Shown here: in pieces, positions 42,703 through 50,064 of the stretch
Numbering within the stretch: the stretch's first letter is position 1
How the letters are laid out: each line of letters begins with the position of its first letter
Assembly: GCA_035650255.1 (NCBI GenBank)
Contig: DASRIA010000073.1
Coordinates: 1-52,669, forward strand
DNA length: 52,669 bases
Reading direction: 5' to 3'
DNA from: DASRIA01 sp035650255
Lineage (GTDB): Bacteria; Actinomycetota; Thermoleophilia; Solirubrobacterales; JBBDJG01
Made by a program: the position numbers and the translations under genes
Notes under the pieces: generated by a model
Databases searched by the model: none
Seen by the model: the letters and a program-made list of their open reading frames with translations, nothing else
Told to the model about the DNA's origin: nothing

Positions 42703-42742
42703 GTGGCCTGACACCCGGACGAACGTACGACTCTCGCCCCCA

Positions 42743-44803
42743 TTGGGTCGGGGTATCCACTACGGGGTGCGAAGTCACTATGGGGTGCGAAATCGGCGAC
42801 CAATCGCGATCTGGGGCTTGCTGGGCATTGCCGTGGCCGGGTGTCTGGCGCACGGCCTCTACGCGGTCGGGGGGGTCGGCAAGCCCGGGCTGAGTGAGTT
42901 CTTCGACGAGTGGGTCTACACGGGCCTGGTCGCCGTCGCCACGCTGATCTGTCTGCTGCGCGCCGTCCTTGTGCGCCATGAGCGGACGGCCTGGACGCTG
43001 ATCGCGTTCGGTCTGGCCTCGTGGCTGGCCGGTGACATCGTCTGGACTTTCAAGCTCTCGAGGCTCGAGGAGATCCCGTACCCCTCCGTCGCCGACGCCC
43101 TGTACGTGGCCGGTTATCCCTTGCTCTATGCCGGCATCGCACTGCTTGCGCGGGCGCGCCTGCGCAGCACGGATCGGACGGTGTGGCTGGACGGGCTGAT
43201 CGGCGCCTCGGCGGTCGCATCCGTGGCGCTTGCGTTTCTGCAGCCGGCCCTCGCGGGGACCACGGAGGGGGACTTCACGACCGTGCTGGTGAACCTCGCC
43301 TACCCGCTGGGGGACGTCATGCTGCTGTCGCTCGTCGTTGGTGCGATGGCACTTGGCGGCTGGCGCGCCGACGCAGCCTGGGGCTTGCTCGCATTCGGCC
43401 TTCTGGTGACCGCGGTAGCCGACGCGGTCTACCTGAAGCAGGAGGCCACCACGGGCTTCACGTCCGGAACGTGGCCGGACACGATGTGGCTGCTGGGCAG
43501 CGCGGCGATCGCCGCGGCCGCGTGGGCGCCCGGCGCCCGTCAGGCCGCTTCCACCCTGCTCACGCGACGCCAGTTCGTGCTGCCCGTCTTCTTTGCCTGC
43601 GTCGCGGTCGTGGTCCAGATGTACGACCACTTCGAGCGGGTCTCGACGCCGGCCATCTGGCTCGCGGGCCTGACGCTGGTGCTCGTCGCCGTGCGCATGG
43701 CCATCTTCTTCGGGAAGTACGCGACCCTGCTCCGCCACACGCGCACCGAGGCGCTCACCGACCCGCTCACCGGGCTCGGGAACCGCCGGTCGCTGCTGCG
43801 CGACCTGGACGTTGCGCTCGAGCGCCGCGATCCGCGATTGCTCGCACTTTTCGACCTCGACGGGTTCAAGAGCTACAACGACGCCTTCGGTCACCCGGCC
43901 GGTGACGCCCTGCTGGTGCGTCTGGGCAAGAAGCTGTCAGAGGCGGTGGAGGCGGACGGCCGGGCCTACCGCCTCGGCGGCGACGAGTTCTGCATTCTCA
44001 GCGCGCTCGATCTCAGAAGCCGTGGCGACCTGCTCGCCGCTGCGTCCGCTGCACTGTGCGAGGACGGCGACGCCTTCACGATCACGAGCTCGCACGGCGC
44101 CGCCTTGCTGCCCGAGGAAACCGATGAGGCGAGCGACGCGTTGCGGCTCGTGGACCGGCGCATGTACGCACAGAAGGGCACGCGCGATGGATCGGCCGAG
44201 CACCAGACCTCCAACGTGCTCCTGCGCACCCTCCACGAGCGCGAGCCGAAGCTCGGCCAGCACATCGAGAGCGTGGCGCTCGTGGCCGCCAAGCTCGCAC
44301 GCGCAGTCGGACTGGACGGGGAGGCGATCGACGTGGTCGTGCGCGGAGCCCAGCTCCACGACATCGGCAAGATGGCGATCCCGGACGCGATCCTGCGCAA
44401 GCCGGAACCGCTCGACGAGCACGAGTGGGACCTGATCCGCGGACACACGCTGACCGGGGAGCGCATCGTCGCCTCGGCACCCGCGCTCTTCCCGGTCGCG
44501 CAATTGGTGCGGTCGAGCCACGAGCGCTGGGACGGCGACGGCTATCCGGACGGCCTGGCCGGCGAGCGGATCCCGCAGGGTGCGCGCATCATCGCGATTT
44601 GCGACGCGTTCGAGGCGATGATCGAGGGCCGCCCGTGGCAGCCGCTGAAGACTCCGGCGGCCGCGCTCGCGGAGCTGCGCCGCTGCGCGGGCTCCCAGTT
44701 CGATCCGGAGCTGGTCGACATATTCGCCGAGCAGGTCTATCCCTCGCTGGTGTCGCGCGATGCGGCTCCCCCTCCGCCGCCTGCGGTCGCGGCGCCCGTC
44801 TGA
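42743..44803 (+). CDS. Membrane-bound GGDEF + HD-GYP c-di-GMP turnover protein
   Basis: A 686-residue protein combining a potential diguanylate cyclase and a c-di-GMP phosphodiesterase. Roughly eight to nine membrane helices fill residues 22-325. The GGDEF domain (about 335-490) has LTDPLTGLGNRRSL, FDLDGFKSYND and an intact GGDEF at about 412; no RxxD inhibitory site precedes it. The HD-GYP domain (about 500-670) has LHDIGKMAIPDAILRKP (HD at 539-540), RGHTLTGERI, SHERWDGDGYPDGLAG and ICDAFEAM. The start TTG 42743 is uncertain: two 18-bp tandem repeats encode HYGVRS/HYGVRN here and GTG 42767 or 42785 are alternatives. Confidence 0.88.
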   Translation: MGRGIHYGVRSHYGVRNRRPIAIWGLLGIAVAGCLAHGLYAVGGVGKPGLSEFFDEWVYTGLVAVATLICLLRAVLVRHERTAWTLIAFGLASWLAGDIVWTFKLSRLEEIPYPSVADALYVAGYPLLYAGIALLARARLRSTDRTVWLDGLIGASAVASVALAFLQPALAGTTEGDFTTVLVNLAYPLGDVMLLSLVVGAMALGGWRADAAWGLLAFGLLVTAVADAVYLKQEATTGFTSGTWPDTMWLLGSAAIAAAAWAPGARQAASTLLTRRQFVLPVFFACVAVVVQMYDHFERVSTPAIWLAGLTLVLVAVRMAIFFGKYATLLRHTRTEALTDPLTGLGNRRSLLRDLDVALERRDPRLLALFDLDGFKSYNDAFGHPAGDALLVRLGKKLSEAVEADGRAYRLGGDEFCILSALDLRSRGDLLAAASAALCEDGDAFTITSSHGAALLPEETDEASDALRLVDRRMYAQKGTRDGSAEHQTSNVLLRTLHEREPKLGQHIESVALVAAKLARAVGLDGEAIDVVVRGAQLHDIGKMAIPDAILRKPEPLDEHEWDLIRGHTLTGERIVASAPALFPVAQLVRSSHERWDGDGYPDGLAGERIPQGARIIAICDAFEAMIEGRPWQPLKTPAAALAELRRCAGSQFDPELVDIFAEQVYPSLVSRDAAPPPPPAVAAPV
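42758..42793 (+). repeat. Tandem 18-bp duplication at the start of the GGDEF/HD-GYP gene
   Basis: Two adjacent 18-bp units (42758-42775 and 42776-42793) differ at two positions only. In frame they encode HYGVRS then HYGVRN. It either lengthens the N-terminus or places two GTG start candidates 18 nt apart. Confidence 0.8.
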
Positions 44804-44869
44804 ACCGGGCGCCTGCTCACGACCTGCCCGCCCGGGGCCGATACAGGTCTAAGGAACGGACCCCGGTGG

Positions 44870-44875
44870 TAAGTT
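44870..44875 (+). promoter_or_regulatory. Candidate -10 box for the second 2-oxoacid dehydrogenase operon
   Basis: TAAGTT lies 7 nt before base 44883, where the folded leader begins. Upstream, GGAAC at 44853-44857 with GTT at 44873-44875 also resembles an extracytoplasmic-function sigma promoter with a short spacer. Both readings are tentative. Confidence 0.35.
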
Positions 44876-44881
44876 GTCCTC

Positions 44882-45026
44882 AGATCCGATACGAGGCTCG
44901 GGCCATAAGCCCGCTGAGGAGAGCCACAGATCGATCGTCCGTAGGGACGTGACCGGAGACCCCGGGAACGTCGTTCAAGACCCAGGCGGAGATCCCGCCG
45001 GTGGTCCGAAACAGGAGGCGGACGCG
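44882..45026 (+). ncRNA. Candidate structured 5' leader RNA (possible riboswitch)
   Basis: About 145 nt between the GGDEF/HD-GYP gene and E1 alpha fold into consecutive helices. H1 pairs GGCTC (44895-44899) with GAGCC (44921-44925) around GGGC-CATAA-GCCC. H2 pairs CGTCC (44936-44940) with GGACG (44945-44949) around a GTAG loop. H3 pairs GACGT (44946-44950) with ACGTC (44968-44972), encloses CCGG-AGACC-CCGG and has GA/GA on both sides, a tandem G-A internal loop. H4 pairs GACC (44979-44982) with GGTC (45003-45006) around GGCGG-AGATC-CCGCC. H2 and H3 share bases and exclude each other. AGGAGG at 45013 follows H4. No known riboswitch class is recognised. Confidence 0.55.
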
Positions 45027-46124
45027 GTGTCAACACGCGAGCTGCGCGGGGCGGCGGAGACGGCGCCTCGCATGCGGAGCGAAAATCTGGATCGCCGGGA
45101 TCGCGCGAACCTGCTCCGTTACATGATGCTGATGCGCGCTTCCGAGGAACGCGCGCTGACCCTCTACCGGCAGGGCAAGGTGCCGGGTTCGTTCTACGAC
45201 GGGCGTGGGCAGGAGGCCATCTCCGTCGGATCGTCGTTCGTGCTCGGGCCCCGCGACCGCATGTGCATCCTGCACCGCGATCTCGGGGCGCACTTCGTGC
45301 GGGGCGTCACGCCGGAGCGCTATCTCGCGAACTTCATGGGCCGCGCCGGCGGCGTGACGCGCGGGCGCGAAGGCAACATGCATTTCGGCGATTGGAGGCT
45401 GGGCTGCATCGGGATGGTCTCGATGCTCCCCGACATGGCTGCCGTCGCGACGGGCCTCGCGCTGACCTTCAAGATGCGACGCGAGCCGCGGGTCGCGATG
45501 ACCTACTTCGGCGAGGGGTCGACCGCAAACGGCCAGTGGCACGAAGCGATGAACTTCGCGGGCATCCACCGGCTGCCCGTGGTGTTCATGCTGGAGAACA
45601 ACAAGTTCGCGTACTCGACGCCCAACGAGCTCGAGTTCGCGGTCGACCCGGTGGAACGCGCCGCCGGCTACGGCTTCCCCGGCGTGTCGGTCGACGGCAA
45701 CGACGTCGAGGCGGTCTTCGAGGCCGCCCGCGTGGCGGTCGACCGCGCGCGGGCCGGCGACGGTCCGACGCTGATCGAGTGTCACACGATGCGCATGCAC
45801 GGCCACGGCGCGCACGACGACATGTCGTACGTGCCCAAGGAGCTGTTCGAGGAATGGGAGCAACGCGACCCGATCGCGAGCTACACCGCCCAGTTGATCG
45901 CCGACCACGGGTTCACCGAGGCCGAGATCGACGAGCTGCGGGAGTCGGTGAAGTCCGAGGTCGACGAGGGCGCGCGGCTCGCGCTCGCCCAGCCGATGCC
46001 CGAACCGGGTGAAGCCGTCGAGGGCGTGTACGCGGACGAGTGGCAGCCGCTCGGTGACGGCAACGCCCCCTGGTCCCGGTGGCGGGACACTGCACCCGTG
46101 AACGGGAAGGGGAGAGTGTCATGA
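45027..46124 (+). CDS. Second 2-oxoacid dehydrogenase E1 component, alpha subunit
   Basis: A paralogue of the E1 alpha at 39182, closer in pattern to acetoin/branched-chain-type enzymes. The 365-residue protein has MLMRASEERALTLYRQGKVPG, FYDGRGQEAISVG, HRDLGAHFVRGV, GREGNMHFGDWRLGC, and the ThDP motif YFGEGSTANGQWHEAMN with Glu where Asp is usual (GEG for GDG). MRMHGHGAHDDMSYVPKEL takes the place of the phospho-loop. The GTG at 45027 follows AGGAGG by 8 nt and begins where the family does; 51 upstream in-frame codons lie in the folded leader. The stop overlaps E1 beta as ATGA. Substrate (pyruvate, acetoin or branched-chain oxoacids) is undecided. Confidence 0.9.
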   Translation: MSTRELRGAAETAPRMRSENLDRRDRANLLRYMMLMRASEERALTLYRQGKVPGSFYDGRGQEAISVGSSFVLGPRDRMCILHRDLGAHFVRGVTPERYLANFMGRAGGVTRGREGNMHFGDWRLGCIGMVSMLPDMAAVATGLALTFKMRREPRVAMTYFGEGSTANGQWHEAMNFAGIHRLPVVFMLENNKFAYSTPNELEFAVDPVERAAGYGFPGVSVDGNDVEAVFEAARVAVDRARAGDGPTLIECHTMRMHGHGAHDDMSYVPKELFEEWEQRDPIASYTAQLIADHGFTEAEIDELRESVKSEVDEGARLALAQPMPEPGEAVEGVYADEWQPLGDGNAPWSRWRDTAPVNGKGRVS

Positions 46125-47086
46125 GCGAGATGACATACCTCGAGGCGATCTCCGACGGGCTGCGCGAGGAGATGCGGCGCGACGACTCGGTCTTCTGCCT
46201 GGGCGAGGACATCGGCGTGTTCGGCGGCGCATTCAAGGTGACCGCCGGCTTCCATGAGGAGTTCGGTGCCGAGCGCGTACTCGACATGCCGCTGGCGGAG
46301 AACATCATCATCGGCGCCGCCGTGGGCGCGGCCGTGGAAGGGATGCGCCCCGTCTGCGAGATGCAGTTCGCCGACTTCATCGCGTGCGGGTTCGACCAGC
46401 TCGTGAACGTCGCCGCCAAGCTCCACTACCGGCAGGGCGTGGCCGTTCCGATGGTCGTGCGGCTGCCGACCGGCGGCGGCTTCTCCGGCGGGCCGTTCCA
46501 TTCGCAGAACCCGGAGGCCTGGTTCCTGCAGGCGCCGGGGCTGAAGGTGGTGGCGCCGGCAACCGCCGAGGACGCGAAAGGCCTGCTGGTGAGCGCCATC
46601 CGCGATCCCAACCCGGTCATGTTCTTGGAGCACAAGCACCTGTACAGGCGGATCCGTGGCGACGTGCCGGAAGGCGAGCACACCGTGCCGATCGGCGAGG
46701 CCCGCGTCGTGCGCGCGGGCGGCGAGCTGTCGGTCTTCGCCTACGGCTCGACGGTCGCCATGGCGCAGCAGGCGGCCGAGGAGCTGGACGAGGACATCGA
46801 GGTCGTCGACCTGCGCACGCTCTGCCCGCTCGACCGCGACACGATCCTCGCCAGCGCGCGCAAGACGGGCAAGGTCCTGATCGCGCACGAGGCAACGCGC
46901 TCGTGCGGCGTCGGTGCCGAGGTTGCCGCGCTGATCGGCGAAGAGGCGTTCGAGGATCTCGACGCTCCCGTGCGCCGCCTGACCGCACCTGACGTCCCGA
47001 TTCCGTTCAGCCCACCGCTCGAGCAGCACGTGTTGCCGGGGCTGGACGACATGAAGGAGGCCGCTCGTGAGCTCCTCGCGTACTGA
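46121..47086 (+). CDS. Second 2-oxoacid dehydrogenase E1 component, beta subunit
   Basis: A 321-residue transketolase-like subunit paired with the preceding E1 alpha. Landmarks are MTYLEAISDGLREEM, FCLGEDIGVFGGAFKVTAG, DMPLAENIIIGAAVGAAVEG, VVRLPTGGGFSGGPFHSQNPE, LEHKHLYRRIRGDVPEG and VLIAHEATRSCGVGAEVAALI. The LYRR segment resembles branched-chain/acetoin-type beta subunits (KxLYR), supporting a specificity different from the first complex. It starts at ATG 46121 overlapping E1 alpha and overlaps the E2 start by 20 nt. Confidence 0.92.
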   Translation: MSEMTYLEAISDGLREEMRRDDSVFCLGEDIGVFGGAFKVTAGFHEEFGAERVLDMPLAENIIIGAAVGAAVEGMRPVCEMQFADFIACGFDQLVNVAAKLHYRQGVAVPMVVRLPTGGGFSGGPFHSQNPEAWFLQAPGLKVVAPATAEDAKGLLVSAIRDPNPVMFLEHKHLYRRIRGDVPEGEHTVPIGEARVVRAGGELSVFAYGSTVAMAQQAAEELDEDIEVVDLRTLCPLDRDTILASARKTGKVLIAHEATRSCGVGAEVAALIGEEAFEDLDAPVRRLTAPDVPIPFSPPLEQHVLPGLDDMKEAARELLAY

Positions 47087-48329
47087 GACTCTGGTCGAAG
47101 TGACGATGCCGCAGATGGGCGTGTCGGTGGCCGAAGGCATGATCGTGGCCTGGCGCAAGCATCCCGGCGACTGGGTCGAGGCCGACGAGACCGTTTGCGA
47201 CATCTCGACGGACAAGATCGACACCGAGATACCGTCGCCGGCCAGCGGGCGGCTGGTCGAGATCCTCGTGCAGGAGAACGAGACCGTCACGGTCGGCACG
47301 CTGCTGGCGACGATCGACACCGGTGCGCAGCCCGGACAAGCCCACGCGGTGGAGAGCAATGGACACGCGGCGGCCCCGGAGCCGCAGCCCGAGCCGAACG
47401 GCTCTCCTGACCGCTCGCACGTGATCTCCCCGGTCGTGCGGCGCATCGCCGGCGAGCACGGTGTCGATCTCTCGCAGGTGAAGGGCACGGGCATCGGTGG
47501 GCGCATTCGCAAGAAGGACGTGCTCGCGTTCATCGAGGCGGGGCCGGCGCAGGAGCGCCCGCTCCACACGGAGTCCCCGTACAGGCCCGAGCCGGCGCCC
47601 GCACCGGCGCAGGCGCAGGAGGAAAGCACGGGCTCCGAGCGGCGCATGCCGCTCACGCCCATGCGGCGCCAGATCGCCGAGCACATGCTGCGCAGCAAGC
47701 GCACCGCGGCGCACGTGACGACCTTCGCCGAGGTCGACATGAGCCGGGTGGTGGCGCGCCGGGCGGAGCTGAAGGAACGCTTCGCCGCGCGGGGCGTGCC
47801 GCTCACGTACCTCGCGTTCGTCGCCCGCGCGACGGTGGCCGCGCTCCAGGACCAGCCGGTCCTGAACGCCTCGATCGACGGCGACGACCTCGTGTATCAC
47901 GGCGACGTGAACCTGGGGATCGCCGTCGCGCTGGAAGACGGGCTGATCGTTCCCGTGATCCCGCGCGCACAGCATCTGAGTCTCGAGGGAATCGCGGCAG
48001 CGATCGGCGATGTGTCCACGCGGGCGCGCTCGAAGCAGCTCGTCGCCGAAGATGTCCAGGGTGGGACCTTCACGATCACCAACCCGGGGCAGTTCGGCAC
48101 CACGCTCGCGACGCCGATCATCAATCAGCCGCAGGTCGCGATCCTCGACCTGGAGGCGGTGGTGAAGCGCGCTGTCGTGGTGGATGGGCCGGAGGGCGAC
48201 TCGATCGCGATCCGGCCGATGGTCAACGTGTGCCTGTCGTTCGACCACCGCGCCCTGGACGGCGCAGAGGCGGCCCGGTTCCTGGGTGCCGTGAAGGCGC
48301 GCCTGGAACAATGGGCTGACGATGCCTGA
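47067..48329 (+). CDS. Second 2-oxoacid dehydrogenase E2 component
   Basis: A 420-residue E2 with one lipoyl domain (about 8-85, Lys in DISTDKIDTEIPS), a Pro/Glu/Ala linker, a subunit-binding domain (ISPVVRRIAGEHGVDLSQV and GTGIGGRIRKKDV), a second linker and the catalytic domain ending in LSFDHRALDGAEAARFLG, with the canonical DHRxxDG. The STDKIDTE lipoyl site resembles actinobacterial SucB/BkdC-type E2s. It starts at GTG 47067 inside the end of E1 beta and its stop overlaps lipB by 8 nt. Confidence 0.92.
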   Translation: MSSSRTETLVEVTMPQMGVSVAEGMIVAWRKHPGDWVEADETVCDISTDKIDTEIPSPASGRLVEILVQENETVTVGTLLATIDTGAQPGQAHAVESNGHAAAPEPQPEPNGSPDRSHVISPVVRRIAGEHGVDLSQVKGTGIGGRIRKKDVLAFIEAGPAQERPLHTESPYRPEPAPAPAQAQEESTGSERRMPLTPMRRQIAEHMLRSKRTAAHVTTFAEVDMSRVVARRAELKERFAARGVPLTYLAFVARATVAALQDQPVLNASIDGDDLVYHGDVNLGIAVALEDGLIVPVIPRAQHLSLEGIAAAIGDVSTRARSKQLVAEDVQGGTFTITNPGQFGTTLATPIINQPQVAILDLEAVVKRAVVVDGPEGDSIAIRPMVNVCLSFDHRALDGAEAARFLGAVKARLEQWADDA

Positions 48330-49026
48330 GGACGCCCACCTCCCGCCCGAGATCTGGTGCGTGCGCCGCGGCCTGGTGCCCTACGGCGAAGCGCTTCGCG
48401 AGCAGAAGGAGCTCGAAGCCTATCGCCAGTCCGGGCGCGTGCCGGACGTGCTGCTGATGCTGGAGCACCCGCCCGTCTACACGCGGGGCCGGCGCTCCGA
48501 CGCCGGTGAGCTGCCGATGGGTGAGGACTGGTACCGCGCGCAGGGCATCGAGATCGTGCAGACCGATCGCGGCGGGCGGATCACCTACCACGGTCCCGGC
48601 CAGCTGGTCGGCTACCCGATCATGAGCCTGAAGCCGTTCCGCGACGACGTCGAGCAGTACATCCGCCGCATGGAGTCGGCGATCATCGCGTCGCTGGCCG
48701 ACGTGGGCATCGAGGCGGGACCGATCGAGGGGCTGACGGGCGTGTGGACGCATGAGCCCCGCAAGATCGCCTCGATCGGCGTGCACGTGAGCCGCGGCGT
48801 CACCACACACGGCTTCGCGATCAACGTGAACAACGACCTCCAGCCCTTCGAGTGGATCGTGCCCTGCGGCATCGAGAACTGCCGCATGACGTCGGTCTCC
48901 AGAGAGCTCGGCGCGCAGTTCGACATGGAGCGCTTCATGGACGTCGTCAGCCGCGAGGTCGGCGTCGCCTACGGGCGCCTGCCGACGCACATGGACGAGC
49001 TGATCGTCGCCGCGGAGGCCGCGTGA
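48322..49026 (+). CDS. lipB: Octanoyltransferase LipB
   Basis: LipB transfers octanoate from acyl-carrier protein to the lipoyl domains. The 234-residue protein has LEHPPVYTRGRRSD, the signature DRGGRITYHGPGQLVGYPIM, KIASIGVHVSRGVTTHGFAIN with the catalytic Lys, and PCGIENCRMTS with the catalytic Cys (PCGI). The ATG at 48322 overlaps the E2 stop, and the stop overlaps lipA as GTGA, so lipoate synthesis is coupled to production of its substrate protein. Confidence 0.96.
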   Translation: MPEDAHLPPEIWCVRRGLVPYGEALREQKELEAYRQSGRVPDVLLMLEHPPVYTRGRRSDAGELPMGEDWYRAQGIEIVQTDRGGRITYHGPGQLVGYPIMSLKPFRDDVEQYIRRMESAIIASLADVGIEAGPIEGLTGVWTHEPRKIASIGVHVSRGVTTHGFAINVNNDLQPFEWIVPCGIENCRMTSVSRELGAQFDMERFMDVVSREVGVAYGRLPTHMDELIVAAEAA

Positions 49027-49976
49027 GCATCGACCGCGTGCACGTGACCCGTTCACGTGCGAAGCCCGGCGGCACGGCGCAGTCCGACGAAGGGGTGATC
49101 CCGTTCCGTTCGCGCAAGCCGGCGTGGCTGAAGGTGAAGGCGCCGGGCGGCCCGAGCTACCGCCGCATCCAGCACCTGATGCGCTCGAAGTCTCTGCACA
49201 CGGTGTGCGAGGAGGCCAACTGCCCCAACATCGGCGAGTGCTGGGAGCGCGGCACCGCGACCTTCATGATCCTCGGCGACGTGTGCACGCGCCGCTGCGG
49301 CTTCTGCAACGTCAAGTCCGGCGTGCCGGACCTGGTGGACCGCGCCGAGCCGTTCCGGGTCGCACATGCCGTGGCCCAGATGGGATTGCGGCACTGCGTC
49401 GTCACGTCCGTCGACCGCGACGACCTGCCTGACGGCGGCGCCGGCGTGTTCGCGGACACCATCCGCGCGATCCGCAAGCGTGCCCCGGGCTGCGCCGTCG
49501 AGGTGCTGACGCCCGACTTCCGCGGCCAGGAGATGCCCCTGGCGCGCGTGATCGACGCGCGGCCCGACGTGTTCAACCACAACGTCGAGACCGTGCCGCG
49601 GCTTTACTCGAAGGCCCGCCGCGGATCCGACTTCCGGCGCTCGTGCCGCGTGCTGCTGAACGCCAAGCGGATGGACTCCGACGTGGTCACGAAGTCCGGC
49701 CTGATGGTCGGCCTCGGCGAGACGATGGACGAGATGCTCGAGGCGTTCGCGCTGCTGCGCGAGCACGAGGTGCAGGTGTTGACGGTGGGCCAGTACCTGC
49801 GCCCGTCCGAGAATCACCTCCCGCTCGTGCGCTACTGGACGCCCGACGAGTTTTCCGAGCTGGAGCGCGCGGCCTACGCAATGGGCTTCGAGTCCGTCGC
49901 CTCGGGACCGCTCGTGCGCAGCTCGTACCACGCGGACGAGCAGGTGCCCGTCCGTCGCGCGCAAGCTTCCGCGTAG
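49023..49976 (+). CDS. lipA: Lipoyl synthase LipA
   Basis: LipA is a radical SAM enzyme inserting two sulfurs into protein-bound octanoate. The 317-residue protein has all three hallmarks: CEEANCPNIGECW (auxiliary cluster), CTRRCGFCNV (the radical SAM C-x3-C-x2-C), and the C-terminal VRSSYHADE (RSSY, Ser ligand). LTVGQYLRPSENHLPLVRYW is the family block before it. The GTG at 49023 overlaps the lipB stop; the preceding open frame is a lipB shadow. It ends the E1-E2-lipB-lipA operon. Confidence 0.97.
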   Translation: MSIDRVHVTRSRAKPGGTAQSDEGVIPFRSRKPAWLKVKAPGGPSYRRIQHLMRSKSLHTVCEEANCPNIGECWERGTATFMILGDVCTRRCGFCNVKSGVPDLVDRAEPFRVAHAVAQMGLRHCVVTSVDRDDLPDGGAGVFADTIRAIRKRAPGCAVEVLTPDFRGQEMPLARVIDARPDVFNHNVETVPRLYSKARRGSDFRRSCRVLLNAKRMDSDVVTKSGLMVGLGETMDEMLEAFALLREHEVQVLTVGQYLRPSENHLPLVRYWTPDEFSELERAAYAMGFESVASGPLVRSSYHADEQVPVRRAQASA

Positions 49977-49980
49977 CCGC

Positions 49981-50021
49981 CGAAACAGCGCTGCCTCAGT
50001 TTGCGTGGAGGCATTGTTTCG
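49981..50021 (+). terminator. Long interrupted hairpin after lipA
   Basis: Perfect arms CGAAACA (49981-49987) and TGTTTCG (50015-50021) enclose a second perfect pair TGCCTC (49992-49997) and GAGGCA (50008-50013) around a 10-nt loop. It starts 4 nt after the lipA stop and lies in the 88-bp gap before the next gene. It lacks a T-run, so termination is likely but not certain. Confidence 0.5.
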
Positions 50022-50064
50022 CGCGTCCTCACTCGGCTAGGGTCGCGGCTGAGGGGAGGACCTC

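Noticed and set aside
44850..45010. Cobalamin or T-box riboswitch in front of the second E1 alpha
   Set aside because: GCCACAG and CCGGAGACC match pieces of the cobalamin consensus and GGTGGTCCG resembles the T-box sequence, but the conserved 5' core and the B12-box flanks are missing, and there is no intact UGGNACC or stem I.
44874..45026. 51-residue N-terminal extension of the second E1 alpha
   Set aside because: It has no similarity to E1 proteins, overlaps the strong hairpins of the leader, and the GTG at 45027 has a well-spaced AGGAGG.
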